DNA of 64,000 nucleotides from Bradyrhizobium ivorense (GCF_900696085.1 NZ_CAADFC020000004.1:1557501-1621500), one strand, 5' to 3'. Positions 27,662 through 37,138 are shown, numbered from the stretch's first letter. Program-made: numbers and translations. The notes: generated from the sequence alone by a model not told the origin.

Positions 27662-27739
27662 CGGACCGCTGGCGTTTGTGGGTACGCGCCCTAACAACCG
27701 CGAGGAGATTAGGTTGAGCTGGAACGGCGTCGAAGAATC

Positions 27740-27889
27740 ACCTCTCCCTTGGGAGAGGTCGATTTGCGCAGCAAATCGGGTGAGGGGTTACGGTCTGTCC
27801 AGAGAGCAAGAGCCCTCACCCGGATTGCACTGGACGATGCGTCGCATCGCCAGACGCAATCCGACCTCTCCCCGGCGGGGAGAGGTGAT
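27740..27889. repeat. Intergenic palindromic repeat, family A (copy 4)
   Basis: CCTCTCCCTTGGGAGAGG left hairpin, CCTCTCCCCGGCGGGGAGAGG right hairpin, inner words GATTTGCGCAGCAAATC and GCGTCGCATCGCCAGACGC. It precedes the chemoreceptor gene by about 175 bases. Confidence 0.88.
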
Positions 27890-28063
27890 CCGAAACCTTG
27901 GCGAGCCGATTCAACCAAAATCTACTCCGGCCTCGCCATACCGTACGAAAGTAGGTACCGGCGACGATGGCCCGGGCACGAATTGCGGCGGCGCAACATC
28001 CGGTTGTTAAGCTTTTTCTGCGACCTTGCGGGCGGCGCTAATGCCTGGAGTTCCGCCTGTCCC

Positions 28064-30031
28064 ATGTTCAAGCTTCGATCGATTGCCGCCCGCCTGATCC
28101 TGGCGATTTCACTGACCGTTGCGGTCGCCTGCGCCATCCTGGGCGGCTTCTCGATCAGCCAGCAGCGCGCGCTGACCCGGCTCGCGCTCGATCAGCAGCT
28201 CAAGCTGCAATATGACAGCGTGATTGCGGCGATCGACTATGAGGGCCGCGCCGCGCTTGCGGTCTCGGCGGTGATCGCCGCGCTGCCGCCGGTCGGCGAT
28301 GCCATCGCCAAGGGTGACCGCGACGGCCTCGGCAAGCTGCTCGGCGACCCCGGTGCGGCGATCAAGGCGCAAGGCATCCCGCTGATCTCGTTCTGGCAGG
28401 CCCCGGCGACCAGCTTCTACCGGGTCCACGCGCCGAAGGTGTTCGGCGACGACGCCTCGACGCGGCGCACCACGGTGGTGGAATCGATCAAGGCCGGCAA
28501 GCCGATCGTCGGCGTCGAGCCCGGCCGCGAAGCGCTGTCGATCTTCGGCATGACCCCGATCATGCGCGACGGCAAGACGCTGGCCAATATCGACGTCGGC
28601 GCCGCCTTCGGCAAGGAATTCGTCGACCGCGCCAAGAAGCGCTTCGGCATCGACCTCGCCGTGCATTCGTTCGACGGCCAGAGCTTTAAGCGGCTGTCCT
28701 CGACCTTCGGCGACGCCGTGGTCGCGACCCAGGACGAGCTCAGAAGCGTGATGAACGGTGCCGCGCTGCTGCGCGACGCTACGCTCGACGGCCATGCGGT
28801 CGAGCTCTATCTCGGGCAAATCAAGAACTATGCCGGCCACCCGGTCGCCGTGCTCGAGATCGTCAAGGACACCAGCGACTATGAAGCCGCCGCCGCCAGC
28901 GCCCAGCGCAACCTGATCCTCGGCACGGTCGCGATCCTGGCCGCCGCGGTGCTGCTCGCCTTCCTGCTCGGCCGCGGCCTGTCACGGCCGCTCGCCGCGA
29001 TCACCGCGGTGATGAACCGGCTGTCCAGCGGCGACACCGGCGTCACGATTCCCGGCAGCGAGCGCCGCGACGAGCTCGGCACCATGGCCAAGGCGGTCGA
29101 CGTGTTCCGCCGCAGCATGATCGAGACTTCCTCGCTGCGCGAGGCGCAGGAGGCCGACAAGGCGAAGGGCGAGGCCGAGAAACGCGCCCTGCAGCGCCAG
29201 ATGGCCGACCGCTTCGAAGCCGACGTCAAGAGCGTGGTCGCCGCGGTCGCCCATGCGACCGACGACATGCAGCGCGTCGCCCGCGAGATCACCACCAGCG
29301 TCAACGGCGCCTCGGAGCGGACCTCGGCGGCAGCCGCGGCCTCCGAGGCGGCCTCGGCCAGCGTCAATGCCGTCGCCGCGGCGACCGAGGAGCTGGCGTC
29401 CTCGATCACCGAGATCGGCCGTCAGGTCACTCACTCCGCCCACGTTGCCGACAATGCCGTGGTGAAGGCGAGGGAAACCACCGACATGGTGACGAGCCTT
29501 GCGGCATCCGCCGAGAAGATCGGCGACGTGCTGCGCCTGATCAGCGCGATCGCGAGCCAAACCAATTTGCTGGCGCTCAACGCGACGATCGAGGCCGCGC
29601 GCGCCGGCGAGGCCGGCCGCGGCTTTGCAGTGGTCGCCGCCGAGGTCAAGGGACTGGCAAGCCAGACCGCGAAGGCCACCGAGGAGATCGCCGGCCAGGT
29701 CAGCGCAATCCAGTCGGCCACCGGCAACTGCGTCAGCGCGATCGGCGACATCAGCGGCACCATCCGCGAGATCTCGGGCATCGCCACCGCGATCGCGGCG
29801 GCCGTCGAGCAGCAGGATTCGGCGACGCGGGAGATCGCCCGCAGCGTGCAGCAGGCCTCCGCCGGCACCGGCGAGGTCTCCGCCAATGTCGCGGGCGCGA
29901 GCGCGGCCGCCGGCCAGTCCCGCGCCCTCACCGGCAACGTGCTGCAGGCCGCAAGCCAGCTCGGCGAGGAGGCCTCCGCGCTGTCGCACAGCGTCGACAC
30001 CTTCCTCGCCGGACTGCGCAACGCGGCGTAG
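28064..30031 (+). CDS. Methyl-accepting chemotaxis protein
   Basis: 655 residues. Helix 1 at about 8-30, a periplasmic sensing domain of about 250 residues (Cache-like: phrases [19 protein letters not shown] and [18 protein letters not shown]), helix 2 near 290-310, a HAMP domain ending near 365, and a cytoplasmic signalling region. The hairpin tip [32 protein letters not shown] is the highly conserved CheA/CheW contact site. It senses an unknown ligand and controls the chemotaxis kinase. ATG at 28064 begins the first helix; the frame is open further upstream only through repeat A. Confidence 0.92.
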   Translation: MFKLRSIAARLILAISLTVAVACAILGGFSISQQRALTRLALDQQLKLQYDSVIAAIDYEGRAALAVSAVIAALPPVGDAIAKGDRDGLGKLLGDPGAAIKAQGIPLISFWQAPATSFYRVHAPKVFGDDASTRRTTVVESIKAGKPIVGVEPGREALSIFGMTPIMRDGKTLANIDVGAAFGKEFVDRAKKRFGIDLAVHSFDGQSFKRLSSTFGDAVVATQDELRSVMNGAALLRDATLDGHAVELYLGQIKNYAGHPVAVLEIVKDTSDYEAAAASAQRNLILGTVAILAAAVLLAFLLGRGLSRPLAAITAVMNRLSSGDTGVTIPGSERRDELGTMAKAVDVFRRSMIETSSLREAQEADKAKGEAEKRALQRQMADRFEADVKSVVAAVAHATDDMQRVAREITTSVNGASERTSAAAAASEAASASVNAVAAATEELASSITEIGRQVTHSAHVADNAVVKARETTDMVTSLAASAEKIGDVLRLISAIASQTNLLALNATIEAARAGEAGRGFAVVAAEVKGLASQTAKATEEIAGQVSAIQSATGNCVSAIGDISGTIREISGIATAIAAAVEQQDSATREIARSVQQASAGTGEVSANVAGASAAAGQSRALTGNVLQAASQLGEEASALSHSVDTFLAGLRNAA

Positions 30032-30071
30032 TCGCGGCGCGTCACAGGTCCAGGCGTACGCTTCTTGACCC

Positions 30072-30171
30072 GTCACCCTGAGGTGGCCGCTTCTTCAGCG
30101 GCCCTCGAAGGGTCGACGGCCACAGTGGGGCCGATTCATCCTTCGAGGCTCGCAAGAACTCGCACCTCCAG
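30072..30171. repeat. Intergenic palindromic repeat, family B (copy 3)
   Basis: Inverted orientation relative to copy 1: GTCACCCTGAGGTGGCCGCT at the left, CCTTCGAGGCTCGCAAGAAC and TCGCACCTCCAG at the right. Confidence 0.82.
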
Positions 30172-30253
30172 CGACAAAGGCGAAGCCTTTGCGCGGGGAT
30201 GACGGTAAGGGAGCCTGCGCCTCGGCCTATGGCGCAGTAGCCCGAGAGCGTAA

Positions 30254-30508
30254 TCACGGCCACGGCAGCATGGGCGGCGAGGCGGACGGCTCCGCCTCGC
30301 CGTGCGTCGGCGCTGCCGGCTTTCCCCACTCGCCCATGAACGGCATCTTGAGCAAGCCGCGCAGCGACCGCTTCCCGGCATCATCAAAACCGTCGAGGCC
30401 GTAGCGCAGCTCCGCAAAGCGCGGGCCGCGATTGTAGGTGCCGGCGAGCCGGTCCCAGATCACCTCGCCCGCCCCCGTCAGCCACAAAAGCTTTGCAAAG
30501 CCGATCAT
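30254..30508 (-). CDS. Small hypothetical protein divergent from tetR
   Basis: 84 residues: MIGFAKLLWLTGAGEVIWDR, then a soluble charged middle and a proline-rich end. No signal peptide and no recognised family. It looks real because an AGGAG lies eight bases upstream of its ATG and the gene shares the short intergenic region, with its operator, with the divergent TetR gene. It is therefore the most likely regulated partner of that repressor. It could be a membrane-associated regulator or effector; function unknown. Confidence 0.62.
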   Translation of the reverse strand: MIGFAKLLWLTGAGEVIWDRLAGTYNRGPRFAELRYGLDGFDDAGKRSLRGLLKMPFMGEWGKPAAPTHGEAEPSASPPMLPWP

Positions 30509-30522
30509 GCCGATGGCTCCTC

Positions 30523-30552
30523 TTTACAAAACGAATATTCGTTCTTTATAAT
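30523..30552 (+). promoter_or_regulatory. tetR promoter with palindromic operator
   Basis: TTTACA (30523-30528), an 18-base spacer, and a perfect TATAAT (30547-30552). Within the spacer lies the perfect 14-bp palindrome AACGAATATTCGTT (30530-30543). A dimeric repressor bound here would block the polymerase, which suggests autorepression by the TetR protein encoded 60 bases downstream and control of the divergent small gene. Confidence 0.78.
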
Positions 30553-30612
30553 GACCACAGATCGTCGTCAAGCCGGCTTCCGTGGCGGCCGATCACGACT
30601 GAAGGACCGACA

Positions 30613-31218
30613 ATGCCGAAGGTGAAACCCGAGACGCTCGCCATCCGCCGCGAGGAGATCCTGCGCGCCGCGGAGATCTGCTTTGCGCGCCAGGGCTTTC
30701 ATCAGACCACGATCCAGGACGTGATCAAGCAGTCCGGGCTCAGCGCCGGCTGCATCTACGGGCATTTCACCGGCAAGGAGGAATTGATCCAGGCAATCGG
30801 CGAGAGCCGTCATGAGCGCGACAGTGCCCTGCTCGCCGTCAAGGGCAGCACGGACGATCCGCTGCAGAGCCTGCGCGCGATCGCCCGCGGCTTTCTCGGC
30901 GATTTGCAGAAGGAAGACGGCTTGCGCGCCCGCAGAGTCGCGCTGCAGCTCTGGGCGGAAGCGCTGCGCGACGACGTGGTGCGCGACCAGGTGGTCGGCG
31001 GCATCCGCCAACCGATCGCGCTGACCATCGACCTCTTGCGGCGCGGCCAGAAGAGCGGCGCGATCGACCGCAGCGTGCAGCCGCGCGGCGCCGCGCGGGC
31101 GATGGTCGCCATGTTCCAGGGCATCGTGCTGCAGCGGCTGTGGGGCGAGACGGTCTCGACATCGGAGGCGATGCAGGCGTTCGACATCTTCCTCGCCGGC
31201 CTTGCCGCACGGCGCTGA
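30613..31218 (+). CDS. TetR/AcrR family transcriptional regulator
   Basis: 201 residues. The N-terminal helix-turn-helix is clear: RREEILRAAEICFARQGFHQ, TTIQDVIKQSGLSAGCIYGH, FTGKEELIQAI. The C-terminal ligand-binding domain shows a BetI-like pattern (RARRVALQLWAEALRDDVV). The start at 30613 (MPKVKPETLAIRREE) is chosen because upstream residues read through the operator. It probably represses itself and the divergent gene at 30254-30508. The TauE/SafE gene downstream is separated by a repeat and need not be in the regulon. The inducer is unknown. Confidence 0.9.
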   Translation: MPKVKPETLAIRREEILRAAEICFARQGFHQTTIQDVIKQSGLSAGCIYGHFTGKEELIQAIGESRHERDSALLAVKGSTDDPLQSLRAIARGFLGDLQKEDGLRARRVALQLWAEALRDDVVRDQVVGGIRQPIALTIDLLRRGQKSGAIDRSVQPRGAARAMVAMFQGIVLQRLWGETVSTSEAMQAFDIFLAGLAARR

Positions 31219-31248
31219 AAGGATGCGACGATGTCCCCATCGACCGCC

Positions 31249-31362
31249 GTCATCGCCTGGCCGGTGCGCAATTGCGCATGTGGACCGGGCGATCCAGTAC
31301 GCCGCGGCTCATCGGCTCAAGCACTGCGGCCTCAAATACTGGATCACCTGCGGGTGATGACA
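31249..31362. repeat. Intergenic palindromic repeat, family D (copy 3)
   Basis: GTCATCGCCTGGCCGGTGCG and GCGCAATTGCGCA at the left, TACTGGATCACCTGCGGGTG then ATGACAC at the right; inverted relative to copies 1 and 2. Confidence 0.82.
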
Positions 31363-31409
31363 CCGAGCAAGCTGCCCAAATCAACCCGTCATCCCAAAGG
31401 AGGGCCGCG

Positions 31410-32192
31410 ATGAACATGCATGACCTCCTCGCCGGCATCGCCACCGGGCTCGCCGGCGGCCTCACCGCCGGACTGCTCGGCGTCAGCCCCGGTGGCGGGC
31501 TCGTCGTGTTCTCGGTGCTGCTGCTCGGCGCCGGGCAGCATGTCGCGCAGGGCATCTCGCTGGTCGCGCAGGTGCCGCCGACCAGTCTTGCCGGCATCCG
31601 GCGCTATTGGCAGAGCGGCAACCGCACGCCGCTGTGCTGGATCGCGCTGCTGACGATCGGTTTTGTCGCCGGCGGCGCCGCCGGCGCGCTCGCGGCAAAC
31701 CACGTCGCGGAGCCGGCGCTGCGCTGGAGCTATGTCGCCTATCTCGTCGCGCTCGATGCGATGCTGATCCTGCGCGGCGGACGCGACAAGCCCGAGGGTG
31801 ACGACGCCGGCGCCAGACGTGACGTCTCATGGGCGGCATTGCTTGTGGTCGGGCTGCTCGCCGGCCTGTCGTCCGGCTTTCTCGGCATCGGCGGCGGATT
31901 GGCGACCGTGGTGGGCTTGAGCGCCGTGCTCGGCGTCCCGCAACATCAGGCCCAGATGGCGAGCCTCGTGATGTCGCTGATCCCGACCACGATCCCCTCG
32001 GCCTGGATCTACTGGACCGAGGGTTCGCTCGCGTCATGGCCGGTGCTGACCGGCGTCACCATCGGCCTGCTCGCCGGCACCGATCTCGGCGCCCGCGCCG
32101 CCAACCGCATCGACCGCACGACGCTGCGCAGTGCGATGATCTTCTTCGTCTCGCTGATGGCGCTCTATATGACCTTCAAGGCGCTGTGGTAG
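31410..32192 (+). CDS. TauE/SafE family membrane permease
   Basis: 260 residues with seven to eight hydrophobic helices. Both halves contain the family's glycine-rich signature: GGLTAGLLGVSPGGGLVVFS near residue 15 and GLSSGFLGIGGGLATVVGLS near residue 150, followed by QAQMASLVMSLIPTTIP. The family exports or imports sulfur-containing organic anions (sulfite, sulfoacetate, taurine-derived). The start at 31410 has the strong ribosome binding site AAAGGAGGG. The substrate is unknown; no sulfur metabolism genes adjoin. Confidence 0.88.
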   Translation: MNMHDLLAGIATGLAGGLTAGLLGVSPGGGLVVFSVLLLGAGQHVAQGISLVAQVPPTSLAGIRRYWQSGNRTPLCWIALLTIGFVAGGAAGALAANHVAEPALRWSYVAYLVALDAMLILRGGRDKPEGDDAGARRDVSWAALLVVGLLAGLSSGFLGIGGGLATVVGLSAVLGVPQHQAQMASLVMSLIPTTIPSAWIYWTEGSLASWPVLTGVTIGLLAGTDLGARAANRIDRTTLRSAMIFFVSLMALYMTFKALW

Positions 32193-32222
32193 ATAGAGCG
32201 GACGCCGTCCGCGGAGACCACG

Positions 32223-32681
32223 ATGGGCAAGCCGGCAAGCAACAGGGGATCACGGAGGGCGCGCGTGAAGCCGGCGCCGTCGGGCGATGCCCTGTTCGCC
32301 GTGTATCCCGCACCGGTCAAGGCAAAGCTGTTGGCGTTGCGCCGCCTGATCTTCGACACAGCGAAGACGACTGAGGGCGTCGGCGCGCTGCAGGAGACGT
32401 CGAAGTGGGGCCAGCCAAGCTATCTCGCGGTGGAGACCGGAAGCGGCAGCACTGTTCGAATCGATCAGGTGAAGCCCGCCGCGAACCAGGTCGCGGTGTA
32501 TTTTCATTGCCAGACCAATCTGGTCGAGACGTTTCGCGAGCTCTATCCCGAGCTCAGCTACAGCGGCAATCGCGCGATCGTACTCGACGTCGCCGGCAAG
32601 CTGCCGGAGGCGGCGCTGCGCCACTGCGTGGCGCTGGCGCTGACGTATCATTTGCGGCGGAAGCCGGACCGCGGGACATAG
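32223..32681 (+). CDS. DUF1801 domain protein
   Basis: 152 residues. After a basic start, the segment AVYPAPVKAKLLALRRLIFD, the conserved TSKWGQPSYL and the end ALALTYHLRRKPDR fit the DUF1801 (YdhG-like) fold. Members are small cytosolic proteins of unknown function. It begins 30 bases after the TauE/SafE stop codon and may be co-transcribed with it, but the functions show no obvious link. Confidence 0.82.
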   Translation: MGKPASNRGSRRARVKPAPSGDALFAVYPAPVKAKLLALRRLIFDTAKTTEGVGALQETSKWGQPSYLAVETGSGSTVRIDQVKPAANQVAVYFHCQTNLVETFRELYPELSYSGNRAIVLDVAGKLPEAALRHCVALALTYHLRRKPDRGT

Positions 32682-32690
32682 TGTATCCAC

Positions 32691-32770
32691 CGTCATTGCG
32701 AGCGCAGCGAAGCAATCCATCGTTCCGCATACGCGGAGAGATGGATTGCTTCGCTTTGCTCGCAATGACG
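32691..32770. repeat. Intergenic palindromic repeat, family C (copy 2)
   Basis: CGTCATTGCGAGCGCAGCGA ... ATCCAT at the left, ATGGATTGCTTCGCTTTGCT ... CGCAATGACG at the right. Confidence 0.9.
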
Positions 32771-32817
32771 TGGTTGATAGAGCCGTCCGCCCCTACGCCA
32801 CCAGCGCGGCGCTCGCG

Positions 32818-32877
32818 GCTCCGGGCTGTGCCCGCAGGCCGGCCCCGGATATCGCTGCGCTCATCCGGGCTACGAGC
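32818..32877. repeat. Intergenic repeat, family F, partial
   Basis: GCTCCGGGCTGTGCCCGCAG at the left and CGCTGCGCTCATCCGGGCTA then CG at the right: a worn version of the CGTAGCCCGGATGCAGCGAA type repeats found at 50291-50369 and 52547-52636. Confidence 0.65.
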
Positions 32878-32891
32878 TACAATTCCATCCA

Positions 32892-32979
32892 ACGTCATTG
32901 CGAGGCGCGAAGCGACGAAGCAATCCATCGTTCCGCGTACGCTGAGGGATGGATTGCTTCGCTGCGCTCGCAATGACGC
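32892..32979. repeat. Intergenic palindromic repeat, family C (copy 3)
   Basis: ACGTCATTGCGAGGCGCGAA ... ATCCATCG and GGGATGGATTGCTTCGCTGC ... CGCAATGACGC. With 32691-32770 and the family F piece it fills the gap between the convergent DUF1801 and GGDEF/EAL genes. Confidence 0.88.
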
Positions 32980-32993
32980 GGTGATACCGTGCC

Positions 32994-35207
32994 CTAAGCC
33001 ACCAGCGCCGCGCTCGCCACAGCCCCACGCTGGGCGCGCAGCAGGCTGATGACCTCGGCGTTGGGCCGGGCGCGGCTGAACAAGAAGCCCTGGCCCTCGT
33101 GGCAGCCTTCGGCGCGCAGGCAGCTCAGCTCGGCCTCGGTCTCGACGCCCTCGGCGGTGATGGTGACGCCGAGCCCGACACCGAGGCTGACGATCGAGCG
33201 CACGATCGCCTGGGCGTCGCGGTTGGCGTCGAGGTCGCGCACGAACGACTGGTCGATCTTGATCTTGTCGAACGGGAAGCTGCGCAGATAACTGAGGCTC
33301 GAATAGCCGGTGCCGAAATCGTCCATCGACATCCGCACCCCGAGCGCGCGCAGCGCATGCAGCGTCGCCAGCACCTGGCTGCTCTTCTCCAACAGCAGCG
33401 TCTCGGTGATCTCGAGCTCGAGCCGCCGCGCCGGCAGGCCGGACTGCCTGAGCGCGTCGGTGACAACAGACAGCAGATTGCCGGTGCGGAATTGCAGTGG
33501 CGACAGGTTGACCGCGACGCGGACGTCGTCCGGCCACTGCGCCGCGTCCATGCAGGCGCGATGCAGCATCAGCCCGCCCAGCGCGTTGATCAGGCCGGTC
33601 TCTTCCGCGACCGGGATGAACTCGGCGGGCGAGATCATGCCGCGCTCCGGATGCGGCCAGCGCACCAGCGCCTCGAAGCCGGTGATGCGGCCGCTGCAGA
33701 GATCGACCAGCGGCTGGTAATACGGCCGCAGGCCCTCGTTCTGGATCGCGTCGCGCAGATCGATCTCGATCTTGCGGCGGCTCTGGGCGCGCGCATCCAT
33801 CTCCGCCTCGAAGAACGAGAAGGTGCCGCGGAATTCGCTCTTGGCGCGCGACAGCGCCATGTCGGCGCTCTTCAGCAGCTTTTCGGAATCCTCGCCGTCG
33901 CCGGGCGACATCGCGATCCCGATGCTGGCGCCGATCACCACCGAATGTCCCTCGAGCAGATAGGGCTCGCCGATCGCGTCGAGAATGCGCCGCGCCAGCA
34001 GCACCGCGTCCTCCGGCCGCGTCACGCCGGCCTGCACGACCGTGAACTCGTCCGAATTGAGCCGGGCCAGCGCGTCCTCCTCGCGCAACGTCGAACGCAG
34101 GCGTTTTGCCACCCCGCGCAGCAGCTTGTCGCCGACGCCGTGGCCGAGCGTGTCGTTGATCGCCTTGAAATTGTCGAGCCCGAGCATCAGCACCGCAACC
34201 TTGTCGGTGCTGCGGCGGGTGTGCTGCAGCATCTCGTCCATCCGCTGCCGCAGCAGATTGCGGTTCGGCAGGCCGGTCAGGGCGTCGTGCTGGGCCATGA
34301 ACGCCAGCCGCGCCTCGGCGCGCTTGCGCTCGGTGATGTCCATCAGCGCAAGCAGCATCGCCGGCTGGTCGCCATGCATCAGCTGGCGCGAGTAGATCGC
34401 AAGATCGATCAGCGTGCCGTCGGCGCGCACATGCTTCCAGGTCCGCGCCGCCTGCTCGTCGCTGCTGCGTCCCGCCGCCCAGGGCAGTTCGGGATCGAAC
34501 GCCTGCAGGCTCCGGATCGAGAGTTTTTCGAACTCGGCGCGGGCGTAGCCGTAATGGGCGACCGCCGCATCGTTGACGCTGAGAATTTTCTCGCCATCGA
34601 GCGCGCACAGGATCATCGGCACCGGATTGCCGTCGAACAGCAGGCGGAACGAGGCTTCGCGCTGCTTCAGCTCGGTGATATCGACGCGCAGTCCGACAAT
34701 GCCGCCATCCGCGGTCAGCCGCTCCTCGATCAGGATGACGCGGCCGTCGGCGAGCACCTGCTCATGCCTTGCGCCGGGCTGGTACATCTTCGCGAGCCGC
34801 TCGGCGATCCACTCTTCCTCGCGGCCGGCGGCCTCGGGATAATCGCCGCGCGCGACGCCGATGCGGATGGTGTCTTCGAGACGCGCGCCGTGCTCGAACA
34901 GGTCGGAGCTGCGCTGGTAGATTTCCGAATATTTCCTGTTCCAGAGAATGTAGCGGCCTTCGGAGTCGAGGAACACGATGCCCTGCGGCAGGATGTCGAT
35001 CGCCTCGCGCAGCCGCGCGTTGGACTTGCGCGCCTCCGCGATCGCGGCTTCGGCCTGCGCGCGCTGGCGCACCAACTCACCGATCTCGGCGGCGGCGCGG
35101 CGCGAATTGCCTGAGGGTTTCGCCATCATCTTGGGCCGGCGGCCCGGCGGACGCGGCAGCTTGGCCCGCTTTGGCTTCTTGATCTTCTTTGGCCGCATCA
35201 TCGGCAT
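32994..35207 (-). CDS. PAS-PAS-GGDEF-EAL protein; probable c-di-GMP phosphodiesterase
   Basis: 737 residues, no membrane segments, with a very basic first 30 residues (MMRPKKIKKPKRAKLPRPPG) that might bind nucleic acid or membrane. A PAS domain (IDILPQGIVFLDSEGRYILW) and a second PAS (GNPVPMILCALDGEKILSVN) follow, then a GGDEF domain and an EAL domain. The GGDEF active-site loop reads ARLNSDEF: both glycines are replaced, so cyclase activity is doubtful. The EAL domain keeps FEALVRW, VNLSPLQF, ELEITETLLL, DDFGTGYSSLSYLR and DKIKIDQSFVRD, so it should hydrolyse c-di-GMP. The start at 35207 is a choice among three close ATGs. Confidence 0.88.
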   Translation of the reverse strand: MPMMRPKKIKKPKRAKLPRPPGRRPKMMAKPSGNSRRAAAEIGELVRQRAQAEAAIAEARKSNARLREAIDILPQGIVFLDSEGRYILWNRKYSEIYQRSSDLFEHGARLEDTIRIGVARGDYPEAAGREEEWIAERLAKMYQPGARHEQVLADGRVILIEERLTADGGIVGLRVDITELKQREASFRLLFDGNPVPMILCALDGEKILSVNDAAVAHYGYARAEFEKLSIRSLQAFDPELPWAAGRSSDEQAARTWKHVRADGTLIDLAIYSRQLMHGDQPAMLLALMDITERKRAEARLAFMAQHDALTGLPNRNLLRQRMDEMLQHTRRSTDKVAVLMLGLDNFKAINDTLGHGVGDKLLRGVAKRLRSTLREEDALARLNSDEFTVVQAGVTRPEDAVLLARRILDAIGEPYLLEGHSVVIGASIGIAMSPGDGEDSEKLLKSADMALSRAKSEFRGTFSFFEAEMDARAQSRRKIEIDLRDAIQNEGLRPYYQPLVDLCSGRITGFEALVRWPHPERGMISPAEFIPVAEETGLINALGGLMLHRACMDAAQWPDDVRVAVNLSPLQFRTGNLLSVVTDALRQSGLPARRLELEITETLLLEKSSQVLATLHALRALGVRMSMDDFGTGYSSLSYLRSFPFDKIKIDQSFVRDLDANRDAQAIVRSIVSLGVGLGVTITAEGVETEAELSCLRAEGCHEGQGFLFSRARPNAEVISLLRAQRGAVASAALVA

Positions 35208-35538
35208 CGCACGCCCCACGCGTAGTCCAGTTCGCCGACACTTCTGCGATAAGTATCTGAAAAATTGGTATCTCTCGGCATATCTCCGCGCCGGATGAGA
35301 CATCGCGGCCTGCCCGCTTTGCAGGCGGCTTCGCGCAGCGCGCGAGCGATCCGCGCGCTGCAAGCGGATTCGCGGCGCCGAAGCCCGCCGTGTGGTGTGA
35401 TTATTCCGTAAAGCGCGGCGCGATTGCCCAATGAATGCGCTGAAATCGCGCTCATGCGCATCAATATGCGTCAACGCGCAACAGGGTTATCGCGCGGTTA
35501 AGCCGCGACGCAATCGAGCCGTCCTGCAAGCCAGAAGT
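35208..35538. other. Gene-free stretch upstream of the GGDEF/EAL gene
   Basis: No protein-like frame, repeat family copy or terminator stands out. The part around 35225-35285 is AT-richer and is the likely promoter region for the minus-strand GGDEF/EAL gene. Confidence 0.45.
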
Positions 35539-35976
35539 CTAGTTGGTGATCTCGATCCGCGTGCTGCCGCGGCCGTTGCGCTCGACCAGCGCGTAGAGCG
35601 TCGCGGCGTGTGACGGGTGCAGCCGCACGCAGCCATGCGAGGCGGGACCGCCGAGCCGCCCGAGCTCATAGGTGCCGTGAATGGCGAAGCCGCCATAGAA
35701 GAAGATCGAATGCGGCATCGGCGAGTTGTAGTATTTGCGCGAGTACCAGCGCCGCACCATCATCTGCGGACGAAACACCCCGCTCGGCGTGCCGTAGCCA
35801 TGGCGGCCGGTCGACACCGGCCAGTTGTAGCGCATCGCGCCGTCGACGCTGACGGCCATGCGCTGCGATGATTTGTCGATGTGAACAACGACGCCGGCCT
35901 CTGCCGGCGTGAACACCATCGTCAAAATGCCGATCGCGGCTGCAAACGCCAGCCGTACGCCAAACACGCCAGTCAT
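35539..35976 (-). CDS. L,D-transpeptidase (YkuD family)
   Basis: 145 residues. A hydrophobic N-terminus ending PAEAG is a signal peptide. The catalytic motif is intact: IHGTYELGRLGGPASHGCVR, with the nucleophilic cysteine in SHGCVRL. L,D-transpeptidases make 3-3 peptidoglycan crosslinks or attach proteins to the wall, in the periplasm. The ATG at 35976 is preferred (GGCAGG upstream and a normal signal peptide); ATG at 36009 would add eleven residues. It is divergent from mepA, another cell-wall enzyme. At 145 residues it is a minimal catalytic domain. Confidence 0.9.
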   Translation of the reverse strand: MTGVFGVRLAFAAAIGILTMVFTPAEAGVVVHIDKSSQRMAVSVDGAMRYNWPVSTGRHGYGTPSGVFRPQMMVRRWYSRKYYNSPMPHSIFFYGGFAIHGTYELGRLGGPASHGCVRLHPSHAATLYALVERNGRGSTRIEITN

Positions 35977-36171
35977 AATAACGCCTGCCCTGAAATTTAT
36001 TGTCCGCATTTGTCGCCGGGAACGGGCGATTGTAAAGTGCTGCACGTCACACGCAGGCCGGGAAGCCGCCGGTAATCTTAATCGCGGCTGTGGGCGATCA
36101 GGCGATTGCGATGAAGGCGCAGTTCGCGCGCGGCAAATCCATGCTAGCTTTATGCAGACAGAGTGATCCGA

Positions 36172-37119
36172 ATGACACCCCGCCTGCGTCTGATCCCGCT
36201 CCTGTTCTGTGCCGTCATCGCCTGCAGCCTGCCCGCACGGGCGCAGGACAAGGGCTCCGTCAATCCAAAGCCGCTACCGCCGCTCGCTAACCCTAACGAT
36301 CCGAAGCTCGGGGCGAGGGAGTTGTTCGCGCGCAAGGTGCTGCCGGCGGAACTGCCGACGCAGGCGATCGGCGGCTACGCCAAGGGCTGCCTCGCCGGCG
36401 GCGCGCAGATGCCGCTGAACGGCGACACCTGGCAGGTGATGCGGCTGTCGCGCAACCGCTATTGGGGCCATCCCGCCATGATCGCGCTGCTGAAGCGGCT
36501 GGCGGCCAAGGCGCACAAGGACGCCGGCTGGCCGGGCATTCTGGTCGGCGATATCGGCCAGCCGCGCGGCGGCCCTGCGCTGTCCGGCCACGCCAGCCAT
36601 CAGATCGGCCTCGACGCCGACATCTGGCTGACGCCGATGCCCGATCGCAAGCTGTCGCGCGAGGAGCGTGAAGAGACCTCCGCGGTAATGATGGTGCGCG
36701 ACGACCGGCTCGACATCGATCCGCGGGTGTTCACGCCGGGCCATGTGCTGGTGCTGCGCGACGCGGCGCAGGAGCCGGCGGTGCAGCGCATCTTCGTCAA
36801 CCCCGCGATCAAGAAGGCGCTGTGCCGCGAGGCCAAGGGCGACCGCAGCTGGCTGTCGAAGATCAGGCCGTGGTGGGGCCACGATTATCACTTCCACATC
36901 CGCATGCGATGCCCGCCCGGCAGCCCGCAATGCGAGGGACAAAAGCCGCAATCCGAGGGCGAAGGCTGCAAGCCCTCCGACCTCGCCTTCTGGTTCAAGG
37001 ATTCGGTGCTGCATCCCAAGCCGCCACCGAAGCCGCCGAAGCCGCGGCCGCCGATGACGCTGGCGCAGCTGCCGGCGCCCTGCAAGACCGTGCTGAATGC
37101 ACCCGACGCGAAGCAATAG
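36172..37119 (+). CDS. mepA: Penicillin-insensitive murein endopeptidase
   Basis: 315 residues, with a signal peptide ending LPARAQ. The LAS-type zinc peptidase motifs are present: SGHASHQIGLDADIWL with histidine and aspartate ligands, and WWGHDYHFHIRMRCP. Cysteines spaced as in MepA suggest disulfides. It cuts D-Ala-mDAP crosslinks of peptidoglycan in the periplasm. ATG at 36172 is used; GTG at 36163 is a close alternative. The proline-rich tail (KPPPKPPKPRPP) may span or bind the wall. The beta-lactamase-like gene begins 20 bases after its stop and is probably co-transcribed. Confidence 0.93.
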   Translation: MTPRLRLIPLLFCAVIACSLPARAQDKGSVNPKPLPPLANPNDPKLGARELFARKVLPAELPTQAIGGYAKGCLAGGAQMPLNGDTWQVMRLSRNRYWGHPAMIALLKRLAAKAHKDAGWPGILVGDIGQPRGGPALSGHASHQIGLDADIWLTPMPDRKLSREEREETSAVMMVRDDRLDIDPRVFTPGHVLVLRDAAQEPAVQRIFVNPAIKKALCREAKGDRSWLSKIRPWWGHDYHFHIRMRCPPGSPQCEGQKPQSEGEGCKPSDLAFWFKDSVLHPKPPPKPPKPRPPMTLAQLPAPCKTVLNAPDAKQ

Positions 37120-37138
37120 AAGCAATAGGAGAGCCGAC

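Noticed and set aside
33099..35114. Long plus-strand open frame (671 codons) antisense to the GGDEF/EAL gene
   Set aside because: Shadow of the real gene; no family motif, and composition is typical of antisense frames in high-GC DNA.
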